From assembly GCA_030704615.1 (NCBI GenBank), contig CM060732.1, positions 43,445,053 through 43,509,052 of the forward strand: a stretch of 64,000 bases of DNA. Direction: 5' to 3'. The position numbers and the translations under genes were made by a program. Below, one piece after another: positions 10,866-21,549 of the stretch. Under the pieces are notes generated by a model. That model was not told the origin of the DNA. It ran no database searches and saw only the letters and a list, made by a program, of their open reading frames with translations. Origin of the DNA: Takakia lepidozioides. Its lineage: Eukaryota; Streptophyta; Takakiopsida; Takakiales; Takakiaceae. Within the stretch, counting starts at the first letter, position 1, and each line of letters begins with the position of its first letter.

Positions 10866-13800
10866 TCAGTCTGACTCAGAGTCAGTACAATGTATCCCCT
10901 CTTCCTCTGCATCTAAGTCTAAGTATTTTAGAACACCGGATCCACGCTGGATACACCTACGGCTGGCCACTAAAAAGTCAGGGGATAGGGACTCGGACGC
11001 GTGAAGTGCCATTGCTTCGGCATAAACAGGGAGCAGAAAATTGGAAAGGGGGCTGTCGAAAACAGACTCGCCAGAAATGACTGTATCTCCTGAAGATCCA
11101 CCGCTGGCTTTCCTGAAAGACAGCCTGAAAAAGTTATTACTGTAACTTTGATGTTATCGAGAAATTGAGTATGACTCCCAAAGAGGGTTTAGCACTTACT
11201 CACATGAAAAGTCGTTGTCGACCTGCTTATCTTCGGGATCGTCATCATTTCGAATATGAATCCGATCAGTCTGTGTGCCTGAAGTGGAGCCAGACAAAAG
11301 GGGGAGGAGCACTGTGTTGTAGAGGTCAGAATCACCCTCCATACCAAAAAGGCTTCTTCCGCCTGCCTTGCATGCGTGGTAAGTTGCTCCTGCACCAGAC
11401 AGGAGAACATAAACAGTTTGGAGGAGGGGATTTAAGCAGATGAAACTGTTGAAAGGAAACCAATTCGGAAGGGAGAAAACGAACCTGTGGACACAGAAAG
11501 ATCGACCACCCGTGCAGAGCGGTGGCTGCATGACTCCAGCAGTATTTGCATGAATGCTGGTGACTTTTCCTTTGCACCTCTCCAGGGAGTGCCATCTGGT
11601 CTCTTCAGAGTCTGACTGGACTGCATGAAGTTGTACAAAATGTCATCGACATGGGGCTCATAGGGGGGGTTGACGAAACAACCCTGGTCAGAAATCTCAA
11701 AGCTGCGGATGGAGGATGGTGTCTTTGATGTGCGAATCCTCCGCAGGCAGATCGCCTCGAACATCCTCGTCTGCCAAAGATAGCAGGTTAGTGTGGTAAA
11801 CACAATCTAAAGTGGAAGTGTGTACATCGGCTATTCAGAACTCTGACACCAAAAAACCATGAATCGTTGATGATCGGTGTCGATCATAAAACATTCTACT
11901 AGAGTGGAGCTGCAGAGAAAATTGAAACTCATGATCAAAGCATAAGCAGAAGGCAGACGGCATACCAGCTGACCAGGGAAACCCCCTTTCACAAGGTAGA
12001 GGCTGTTCACACAATTCCATGTGCGCAAAACTTCAAACCCTGAAGACTTGAGGTATGATGCCAATGCCCGACGACTATCATTGTCACATGACTGAAAAAG
12101 CAGAAGTGTCCCTGCATCAGAGAGGAAATTGTTACAGAACCCGAATACCCAACTCCAGTAGTTGTCCTCGAATTTGTTCCACCCTGGCGTCTTGCCCTTT
12201 GGAAGAACTTCTGGCACAGCCTGGCCATCCGGGATGTCGAGAATGACAATGTCGGCCGCATAAGTTTTCTGCACACCGCACACGAAGGTGGGACCTGTGC
12301 TCACCTGCAACAGACATGTTTTTTATAAGAACGATGGCAAGAATGTTTTCAAAGAACGAGACTGAAATACTGCCAACGAAACATTCAGAGAAAAAGGAAA
12401 GAAACTGGAATTCTCACCAGATTGAGGAATGAGATTATATTGTCCCAGGTAGGGGATGGCACCCCAGTGTATCCTCTCTTTCGACTCTGCATCATCGAAA
12501 GCCAACCCTCATTAACAATTTTCATCTCTCCTGCTGAATCAGAACGGGAAGGGTGTGGCTTGGCATCGAACACGCACTGAAGAGTGCGGGTATATCTTCC
12601 AGCACTAAAGTCCTGCCCACTCTCCATCTCCTTTTCATTCTCCTTCCCCTTGTCCTTTTCCTTCTCTTTGGACTTGTCTTTGTCCTTTGGCTTTGCTGGT
12701 GAGATGGCTATGACATCAACAGCCTTGTCTTTTGGTTTGCGGCCCGCCTTCTTTCCCTTCTGCGGCGTTCCCTGAGCATCAGGCTCCTTGGCAGCCAAGG
12801 TTGCTATGTTTCGTTGATACTCTTCGTCAGTCAAAGGCGCCAGCATCTCAGCGTTATTGTTCAAGTATTTCATATGCTGTTCTTGAAAGGTCGTGTGCTC
12901 AGGTGGGCAGTCAAGGTACCACCCACAGTCTCTGAAGTGAGAAGGACTCCAGTCCTTCAATATCCCTGCAGTATACATGGTTGGATCGTTTGCAGGGTCC
13001 GACCACATGTCAAGATAGTCGGGAATTCCGCTCAGGTGATTTCCTTCCATAAGCACATATTTCGTGTACCTGAAAAAAGGAGATGAATCCCAACCCACAA
13101 AAGCGCTCAGTGAGTAAGATGCAAGTAGAACAGAAAGAATAAAACATGGATTGAAATGGCTCTGACAACTGCTCCAAGGACCTTTCAGGACCACACTACT
13201 GCTCCAGATATGAATGTCGTCAACGCCATTCAGAACATTCCATTCCATGACACTGTAAATACATCCTAATCCAGGTGAATGCAAATAAGCGATTAGAAAT
13301 GACACAGACATAGAAGTGAATGTCGTCAACGACATTCAAGAATGAAGCCAAATTATTACTGAAATGAAGCAAAATCACAGGATGGAAATAAAAAAATTGA
13401 GTAAGGAACCATCCAGGAAAACTCAATGCACATTCATAACGAACCTATCACTGAGGACCTCACAACATCACTGTATGTGAATGGCGTCAACGCCATTCAC
13501 AAAAATACAAAAAAGAAACCAATTACTTAGCTCCCCAATCCATGAAAATTGAATTTGTCGCTTTTGAATAATACAGACACAGCTGTGAATGTCGTCAACG
13601 ACATTCACTTTGGATTTCTTAAAACAGAGCTTATCAAGCCTCCATATTCATCGCAAGAGGAAAAAACAATGCAGAACAACTGAATGTCTGCATTGACATT
13701 CAGCAAAATGAAGTGATCAACCCTCATTGTAACCTCTATGGACATTACAAAAATTTAAATAACCTTGAGGACCACACAACAACTCCGTATGTGAATGTCG

Positions 13801-16502
13801 TCAACGCCATTCAAGGACATTATCAATTCTAATCAGGGACAATATAATTGCACCCTTAGATCCTAACCAGGTGAATTCATATACTCGCTTAAGAATGACT
13901 CAGACAAAGAAGTGAATGTCGTCAACGACATTCAATCTGGATCTAAGATTGCAATCCATATGAAGCCACAATTTTTCCCAAAAAAACAGTAGAGTTTCAA
14001 GTATGACATTTCACCTGTACACAACTCGCATCATGGCCCACTCTCCTCCAACCTGACTGTCAAAGTCGTTGGACCGTAAAATGTTACCATCTTTGGAGAA
14101 CTCCCGGAAAAAACAGTATCTCCAGGTGAGACCTCTCCACTTCCTTATGTATGCCTCCAATGACATTTGGGGAGGGGAAACAATCGCAATGTTCAGGTCC
14201 TTCAAAGTCTGATCCAGCACAATGACGGCGCGCTTTTCGAGCTGCAAATAGTATATTTGTCAGAATTGCAAAAAAGAAACACATCACATACTTGAAGAGA
14301 AGAAACAGCATGTTCGAATACACACCTGACTCCAAAATGTAGCCTTGTGGAGCCAGTTATCAAACACCAAATCACTGATTCCTTCCACCTTTGTGCCAGG
14401 CTGTATGGTGCTCTTTGGGAACTGATTCAAGTCCTTTACTGTTTGATCTGAGTTCCATATCTCCAGCCACCTTATTTTTGTTTGTGGGTCGACCATCGAT
14501 ATGGCCAGCCGGTGCAATTTCTCCTGCTGCATCTCCGGATGCACATGCTTGTCATAGTGTGTTTTGATCTGCTGAAGGAACTCAGGACCAAGTCCAGGAT
14601 CTACTATTCTAAGCTGCTTTCCGAAGGCTGACATCAATTTGGTTCTTCGCATCTCAAACTCCTTCTTTATTGCAGCTTCCACACCCTTTGATGTCCTTAG
14701 TTCCTCTGGTGTAGTGCGGTAATATTCGGATTTTCCCTTCTCAGCTGCCTCTGCCAGTTCTTGCTGCATTCATTCAAGTAGTGATTAGCTCCGAAGGGAC
14801 TCTAAACATGTATTCGAAAAGTAAACAGATTACAGACTCGGGCTTACCGCATACATGTACTCCAGAAACGCCTCTCGTGTCAAAGAATACCAAGTGCCTG
14901 CAGCTCTTCCTGTTTCGCACTTCTTGATGATATTGGGTGGTAGTACTGTCCGAAAATCATCCAGCTTCATCAGACCAATCCTCTGAATTCGGAATAGTGT
15001 GTGAACCAAGCTTGTTGTCACATGCGATTTCTCTGTCGATCTGCAAAAACATTGAAAACATTGCATTCCTTAACACTGTTTTTTGAGGATCAACAAGACA
15101 CTACAGAGGGAATCAAATCTCCTGGATGACTTACTTGTTCACGTCGTGCATAGCTGTAAGAAGCCTAGCGATGTCGTTTCCTGGATCCAAAACCATTGCC
15201 TCCACAGCAACATGCTTGTCTTTGTCTTTCGAATGGTGTTTCTGAATGTATCCCATCCATGCCAGCAATCGGTGGTTGCCGTCCCAGACGTAGAACATGT
15301 GGTTGCAAAATTGCTGGGTGTTTTTTCCCATCATGAGGCCCAGCTCGAACTCCTCATTGGCATCTTTCCAGCACTCATCCCAGTTATCACTGATCTCTGG
15401 AGAAACTAATGTGCTTTTCCCATTTATATCCGTCAGTGACACATAAAAAACTTGTGCACCAAGTCTATATCCATGCACAAAATCACTCTCCAATTTTGTT
15501 ATGTCATGGGAAAGAGGTGGACGCACAACAGGCATTGATATCATCCGGCACAGAGGTATGTCCAGACGCCCTCCAGATACGAGCATGTCCCTTATAACCT
15601 CCTGAGAGTTTACCTTCTGGAATGACATGAGTTCTTTCACCTTGTCAAGGTAGTGCACTTCGGATTCATCTGCTTCATCTGTATTCTCTGAGCTTTTTGC
15701 GGACTCGTCCCCATCTCCAGATCCTTTCCCCTCTGATCCTGTAGGCTTCGACCTCACAGTTTTCTGCACGATGCCATTCAGTTCTGACTAAGTGATTTGC
15801 AAATAGTGAATGGCGGTAACGACAATCACTCTGTATCAAGGAAACTCACCATGAATGGTGTGAAAGAATTCAGCACAATCTACACATGCAAAGCCGAGAC
15901 TGCCGTATTCAAAACAAAAGTGAGAGCGATAGCGAACGGCGTTAACGACAATCACAAAAGATAACAACCTGCCGGATCGGTGTTGTGTAATGACATATAT
16001 GTGCAACTGATTGGCGGCAACGACATTCAGTGTAGTTTAGGGAGAATAGTAAGTGCAGACTCTCTCTTCAAACACATAGGTACATAAATCTCATGAGCAG
16101 AATCGAATGGCGTTAACGACGCTCGCGATTCAGTAGTTCCTGCTAAAGAATGGAAGAGGAAGGACTCCTTGAAAGGCAATCACACAGACTATATGATAAA
16201 ACTTACTGGCACCTTCTTAGGTTTTGAAATTTGATCCCCTTCTGCAGCTTTCCTCTTCCCTCTCACATCTGCTGGAGTTTCTGTCTGCGCAAGGGTTTCT
16301 TGACCTTCTTCAGGTTGGCGTTCCGCGTGCTTCCACCTTCTTCAGTGTCCCTGCGATTCATCTCTGCCTCCACAGGCTGGCGCACTCTTATCGCCGACTG
16401 TGTCGCAGCCGCTGCCTCAGTCTCCGTCTGCTCTTGTGAATCAGTCTCCGCGTTCACCTGCTGCCTTGGCCCTGTGTTCTCCAACAAACGACGCCTCGTC
16501 AT
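10866..16502 (-). CDS. Inner MULE cargo gene: ParB-like domain fused to a permuted N6/N4-type DNA methyltransferase, ten exons
   Basis: Exons in transcription order: 16207-16502, 15135-15763, 14848-15040, 14326-14763, 14015-14241, 12418-13069, 11966-12304, 11485-11770, 11200-11389 and 10866-11124. Junctions are GT-AG and phases close from exon 2 to the TGA at 10866-10868, giving about 1070 residues plus exon 1. Exon 2 holds 'MFYVWDGNHRLLAWMGYI', like the ParB/sulfiredoxin-fold motif. Exon 6 is Lys/Glu/Asp-rich. Exon 7 has 'ADIVILDIPDG' where methylases have DPPY. Exons 8-9 give 'EKSPAFMQILLESC', then 'ARVVDLSVSTG' and 'FGMEGD', matching the C-terminal SAM site of class-beta methylases (PF01555-like order). 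ParBc plus N6/N4 methylase is a known bacterial and phage architecture; transfer from there is inference. Both catalytic motifs are divergent, so activity is uncertain. Exon 1 (ATG 16502) is out of frame with exon 2 by one base. Confidence 0.7.
13070..14014 (-). repeat. Cargo-gene intron 5 with seven 22-bp palindromes
   Basis: Copies lie at 13211-13232, 13317-13338, 13478-13499, 13586-13607, 13681-13702, 13792-13813 and 13913-13934. The commonest form has arms TGAATGTCGT and ACGACATTCA around a 2-base centre CA. The copy at 13478 has both arms changed together (TGAATGGCGT and ACGCCATTCA), keeping the symmetry. Flanking sequence of the copies at 13317 and 13913, and of those at 13478 and 13792, is also similar, so the array partly grew by duplication of larger units. 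Spacing is irregular, about 95-160 bp. Confidence 0.85.
15764..16206 (-). repeat. Cargo-gene intron 1 with four diverged copies of the palindrome
   Basis: Copies lie at 15807-15828, 15933-15954, 16008-16029 and 16104-16125. Most keep the core GGCGNTAACGAC or a close variant, with less regular arms than in intron 5. Together with intron 5 this makes eleven copies, none in an exon of the gene. Confidence 0.75.
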
Positions 16503-17220
16503 TTTCTCTCTTGCTCTGCGTCTCTCTCTAAGGGAAGTAAAATAAAGAGACTTTCTTCTCTTTCGTATTCTAGAAGGAACCCTTCCAGCTTGACTACCAC
16601 TCTCCCTCTAAGCGCGAAAAGTAGAAAAACGCAGTGACTCCCGATTTCTTGCGGGATTGCCTGTGTTCTTGCGTGTCTCTAGAAGCATCGGATTCCCTCC
16701 CGCGTGACCGTTACACATAGTCGTTTCGTTATTAGTGCACATGCCAGCAATTGGTGTACAGCTGTTCGTATTCAGTTATGGATGTCTGACGTGTGCCGCC
16801 CAAAACAAAACGGCGTGTTCTAAATTATAACTGGTTCAATATTTAAAAAGAACAGCGAATCCCAGAAATTGATGCGCAGTCTTAAACAAATAAATATAAA
16901 TGAACGAGAGTTTGATGACAAATTTTGGAATATCATACACGGTCATCCTTGTTATCCAAACCCCACATTCGTTGCACATTTGGAACTTTCCAGGTGCGCA
17001 TGATCATTGGTAGTAGTATATAGATACATTTACTTAATCTGCAATCCCATTCTCGGATCCTGTGGCATGCTTCCAGGAAGTCGGCTTTGTTATTGGGTTT
17101 ATTGATGAGGTTCTGATTAACGGTTTAACAGTTGCCGACACTGCCCCTATGGATTCTCTGACCACTGGGCCCACAAGAAAAGTAATGGGAAGTTGGTGAA
17201 ATATTGTTTCCAAAACCGTG
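16503..17220. promoter_or_regulatory. Divergent intergenic region between cargo gene and transposase
   Basis: About 720 bp separate the two outward-reading start codons, so both promoters should lie here. It is AT-richer toward the transposase (16840-17040). I see no certain TATA box or operator, and no copy of the 22-bp palindrome. Confidence 0.5.
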
Positions 17221-20200
17221 ATGAGACGGCTCATATCAGAGTGGAGAGTGCGTCCTGGTCGATACAGAGTACTTGGAGAGCCTCGGCGAAAGTCCCTTGG
17301 GTCATATGTGACGCCCGGGACTGCTGCTTCGGTCGTTGAAGACAAGAGGGAGGTGGTGGTGAAAAAAGAACAGACTTCCTCCACTCCAATCGTTGAGCTT
17401 TCGGATTCTTCCGATGATGACATAAGTGAAATTCCAAATCCAGTCCTTCCTACTGTGGTTGCAGAAGCTGATGAAGAAGAGATTTGTAGTGTCATTCCAA
17501 AATTGCGGGCGATGGGAGGAATGGCTGGATTCAAAAGTGAGTTGCGGGGAATTGATTGGGAATCTTTGAAGCAGGTGCCTGTGAAGTTCTTGCCGGAGAC
17601 TTTTGATGGCGATATCCTATTCGAGCTGCCTCCTCCTCCGCGAGTTGGAGGTGTAACAATCATGATGCATGGAATGGACAAGAAACACGACGGGCACCCG
17701 TGGTGCAGAACAAAAACATCCAATATTCAGAATGATGACAAGCTTGTTTTCAGGAGGACAGTTTGCAATGGACACCTTAGGTGTGATAATTTGAATTGCA
17801 GACACTTTCTTCAGTCTGGAGTTCATAATCAAAGCGAATGGGAGGGTCTGGCGGAGAATCCATTTCAGCCTGGGACTGCCCCTCCACCGGCAAACACTTT
17901 CGTCTGCAAATTCTGCAAACTTGTGCCATCCTGCTTGGCGCTCTACGGAGCAAGAATGTACTATGTTGTCCACCGTTTGAATACAATGACGAGAGCTTGT
18001 GTGCATTTTGGATTCCATAACCATCCTGTCTTGAAGGGGGATTACAGGGAGAGTGTTGAGACAGTATCGAGGTTGATCAAACAGGAGTTCGGGAGAAACC
18101 CATCCGCAACAACATCTGCAATTGCTCTTGGCGCAAGCAAGTCCTTCTTGGAAAGCCATATTTTGAGTGAAGGAGATTCTGTGGGGACTAAACTTGACGG
18201 TGCAGCATTGGACCTGGTCATGGATCATTTCTCCACTTTAAGTTCACCTAACATTCGGCATCAGATCAATGCATTGAGAATGGGCTCTGGGATCAGAGGC
18301 TACATAGACAATATTTTGGAATTGAAACGACTGAGCAAGTACGATTACATCCAGGACAATGTATTCCCAGGTCAAGGTGCCATCAAAGTTTTTCTTTTCA
18401 AAATGTCGACTGTTGGGGATGGCAGTGGGGTTAGCCTCGTGAAGCGGATGCAGAAGACTGGGGACTTGCAGAACTGTTTTCTTATGTTTGATCATGTGAA
18501 ATGAGTGAAGGATTGGACGACAATGGCTTGTCATGTCTACGATCCAGTGTACCAACGAGTTATGACAATTGCAGTTTGTGACATGCAATCCGAGGATACG
18601 GAATCCCAGAAGCTCATGTGGAATTCCCTGATACGTGTCATGGGCTGCCATGGGCTGCCATCTCCAAATTTCGCAGGTTTCATGGCGGATAGTGCTCAAG
18701 CAAATTTCAATGCTATTCGTATTGTCTTCAGATCGGGCGACCCAAAAGTGCCTATGCCAGGAAGAGAGCGTACATGTCTATTCCATTGGACACAATCTCT
18801 GGAAAAACATACAAAGTCGGACATCAAACCAGAGATGCAGACTCAGCACCGTAAATTGTGCAAAGAGTACAAAGATGCTAGAACAATGAAGGAGGCGGAC
18901 ACTTTGTTCCAGACAATTCGTGCCTGGTGGTTCTCTTCTGGAGCTGCATCACTTGAGAGTATGAGAGCATTGGAAGATTGGCTGGCGTTTTGGCACTTCC
19001 GGTATAGACAGTGGGGAGCAGCCATGACAATGGTACGAGGCTTCTATTTCATGCTTTATTCATACATTTGCTTTCCATATTTTTGACTCATTGCTTTCTT
19101 TATGTTGTTTCCTGTGCACTATTCTGAAGTGTGGTTATCCTCTTTGCAGAACATGTCCATTGAGGAAATGGCAGACATGCCATCTTGCAATTTGGCAGAA
19201 ACTGTGCACAATGCATGGTTGCAGCAGTCTGGGAAACGAGGTCGGGATTTGTATGTGGCAACAACAGATGATTTGATACGTGCCTTGCAACAACAAACCC
19301 GATACCGTGATTTCTTACGAGGTGGGGTTGGTGGCAAGGGTCCGGACAAATCGGAGTTGATGTTGCGTGCTGCAAACAGATCTGGGGATCCGATCAAGAT
19401 AGCACGGGCGGTGAGCATGTATGCCCAGGGAACGCCACTTGTTTCTAGAGTTCCACATCTTGAAGGGGAGGAGAGATTCGGCTCCTGTAAGAGGAAATTG
19501 AACACTCCACCTGGTTCGGATTCAGATTCCCACAGGGCAGACCGTGATAACTTCTCAAAGCCTCGTGTTCCCCTGCATGACAGCTCCGTGTCCGGAACCT
19601 CCATTGTGGAGGAACCTCCAACACGACGGCAAGCTCCAGCATCAAACCGTGCCACTGAAATGGTGCAGGAGAGAAACAACCCCCTTGATGTGCTTGAGTC
19701 CGTATGCCCCGACCACGTTTGGCACATAGAACGCACAAGTGTCGGGTCTTGTGTGAAATGTACAGCGATCAGGGCAACTAATTTCGAGAAGTGCACTTCA
19801 TCTATATCCAGAGGTGGTGCCCGAACTCCTGCTCCGACTTTCACGGGCTTGATGCGTCCATACGGTCAACCAGAAGCCAAGAACCACAAGTTCTGGTTCT
19901 GCGCAGATGATTGTGCCAGATGTGTGCATGGAACTGTGCGTCCTTCCGTAGTGATGAAGCCATCTCCTCCAACCGTTTGGCCCGTGAAGGTGGGAACACA
20001 TCTCAGCTTTCAGGAGATTGAAATGCTGGAGGAGGCAGGTTTTTCCCTTGCGAGACAACCCCAACTCCATGCATGTGCTACTACTCCTGCGTCCTCCCGG
20101 GTCCCCCCGGCAAATCCTGACTTGTGGCCAACCAAACGAGATGGAAAGCTCGTTCGGCGTTTCCCTCCAACCGCTGAACACTTTGGCAAAGTGGAGTCCG

Positions 20201-20535
20201 CAAGAATGCTCCAAGCTCGTGTCGGAAGCACCACGGAAGTACCCGATCCAGGATATGGTCGGGTATTCACAATCATCACTTCCACATCTGCTGTTCATGA
20301 CAGGACCTACGACATCACGGTTTCCAATTTCCCCAATTGCACATGTCCTGATTTTGTGAATATGCTATCAACCAGTTTGGGCAAGAGAGGTAAATTCATA
20401 CCCTGCAAACATTTGTATTTCATATTTTTGAGGAGGATGGTTTGCGATCCCAAACGTGACAACTTCATTCACCAGGCCACTATGAGTTTCAACGAGGTCG
20501 ATACTCTTTTGCAGCGGGATACAACACATGGGTAG
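17221..20535 (+). CDS. Inner MULE transposase with SWIM zinc finger, two exons, one internal TGA
   Basis: Exon 1 is 17221-19032 and exon 2 is 19150-20535. The junction ATG|GTACG to TTTGCAG|AAC keeps phase 0, giving about 1065 residues. Residues about 180-270 contain paired cysteines and His (CDNLNC, VCKFC, 'HFGFHNH') resembling the FAR1/WRKY-GCM DNA-binding module. The RNase H-like core shows 'CFLMFDHVK' and 'AGFMADSAQANFNAI', candidate catalytic Asp residues. 'MADMPSCNLAETVHNAWLQ' follows the intron. Near the C-terminus 'CTCPDF' and 'IPCKH' form a SWIM finger (CxC..CxH, 20338-20412), typical of Mutator transposases. The only lesion is TGA 18502-18504 directly after 'FDHVK'; the frame continues cleanly, so a CGA-to-TGA change is the simple reading. 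Confidence 0.8.
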
Positions 20536-21185
20536 CATGAACTATGTAATGTGGTATGTGGATGACCATGATTTGAAATGTGTAATTCACATCAATTCGT
20601 CGGCTGTGCAATGATATGGCCTCCAACTATACGGAGTGAGGTCTGAGTGACAACTTTTAGGTAGTGCACATTTGTCATTGCACCGTTCGAAGTCTACATG
20701 TCTTGCTGTCGCTATGCACTACAATCATCTTTTGAAGATGATCATAACTCTCATTGTTATTTGAGGAGGGAGGAAGTCTTCTCGTGGCAGCCTTTATGGC
20801 GCACACTTTGTGAGGATATTTTGTCGTCTTCGTAATTGTAAAAGTGAAACAAACATTTGTAATTGCACAATGTTGGATGCTGCAATTGTAGGCCTCAACG
20901 CTCGTCTTGATTCTATTTAGGCAAGATTCCCTGCATTAATTCCACGGTCATAGGACCATCCACGGTTATAGGCGGCGCATGTTAATGCTGACGTGGCAGT
21001 TGACGGACAGTGCCACGTCATCATTTACCGCCACATCAGCATGCTGACATGACGCTCACGCCACGTCAGCATGTGTGCAGGCTCACGCCACGTCAGCTGG
21101 CGTGAGCGTACGCTCACGCCACGTCACTCCTGCGTGAGCGTACGCTCGCGCGCTCACGTGCAACGCTCACGCCATTGCGTCGTTG
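20536..21185 (+). repeat. Inner MULE right end: transposase 3' flank and subterminal repeats
   Basis: After the stop codon comes about 450 bp of non-coding sequence, then repeated CTCACGCCACGTCA words and palindromic GCGTGAGCGTACGCTCACGC blocks up to the terminus CATTGCGTCGTTG. A diverged inverted copy of the whole block lies at 37690-38350. Confidence 0.75.
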
Positions 21186-21193
21186 TAGTCTGT
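21186..21193. repeat. Target site duplication of inner MULE, right copy
   Basis: TAGTCTGT, identical to 10160-10167. Confidence 0.8.
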
Positions 21194-21549
21194 CCAGCAG
21201 TCTGCTGGAAGAGTTGCAGGGATGAGGTGGAAGTGTGGTGAGCAGACTTTAGGAGTGGGCAGCAGACTGACCAGCAGACTGGCTTACTGGCGTTCGCAGT
21301 CTGTTGACTGTGACTCTGTTGGGAGACTGTGCGTGAGTCCGTTGGGAAACTATGCTTGGGAGACTGTGTGGGAGTCAGTTGGGAGACTGTGCAGAAGTCC
21401 ATTGTGGGACTCTGCAGCCGTCTGATGGGAGTTTGTGCCGAAGTGTGCTGGGATTGTGGAGACTGGAGGAGTCCGTTGGGAGACTGTGCATGAGTCCATT
21501 GCGGACTTGTATTTCAGAAAGGGACAATGCTATCAGAGGAATTGCAGAC
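21194..21549. other. Outer MULE non-coding DNA right of the inner insertion
   Basis: Continuation of the AGTCTG/GAGTCCGTTGGGA-rich DNA interrupted at 10160. Variants of GTTGGGAGACTGTG recur about every 25-30 bases from 21320 to 21500. No gene; it is the 3' flank of the minus-strand transposase. Confidence 0.5.

Larger units (their letters stand above)
10168..21185. mobile_element. Inner Mutator-like element carrying a ParB-like/DNA-methyltransferase gene, 11.0 kb
   Basis: Ends are CCAGGGATGCC on the left and, read inward, CAACGACGCAATGG on the right; both then enter GGCGTGAGCC-type subterminal repeats. An 8-bp duplication TAGTCTGT flanks it. A deletion derivative at 37690-40499 has the same two ends and its own duplication, which fixes the boundaries independently. 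Two divergent genes share a gap of about 720 bp: the transposase (17221-20535, +) and the cargo gene (10866-16502, -). The element lies inside the outer MULE between its two genes, so it is the younger insertion. Confidence 0.88.

Noticed and set aside
10838-11080. Plus-strand ORF beginning with MKMNIKRIQ
   Set aside because: It is antisense to exon 10 of the ParB-methyltransferase gene; the similar frame at 39.4-39.9 kb is the same antisense shadow in the derivative.
13070-14014. CRISPR-like array
   Set aside because: Repeats are palindromic but spacers vary from about 80 to 140 bp, flanks are themselves partly duplicated, and the locus is an intron of a eukaryotic transposon gene.
17034-20298. 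Long minus-strand ORFs opposite the inner transposase
   Set aside because: Shadows of the plus-strand transposase frame; no domain content and no splice logic.
10168-21185. Zisupton/KDZ or hAT element on the basis of an 8-bp duplication
   Set aside because: The transposase has a FAR1-like N-terminus and a SWIM finger typical of Mutator, and an 8- or 9-bp duplication fits MULEs; the distinction from KDZ rests on these motifs and deserves a proper profile search.
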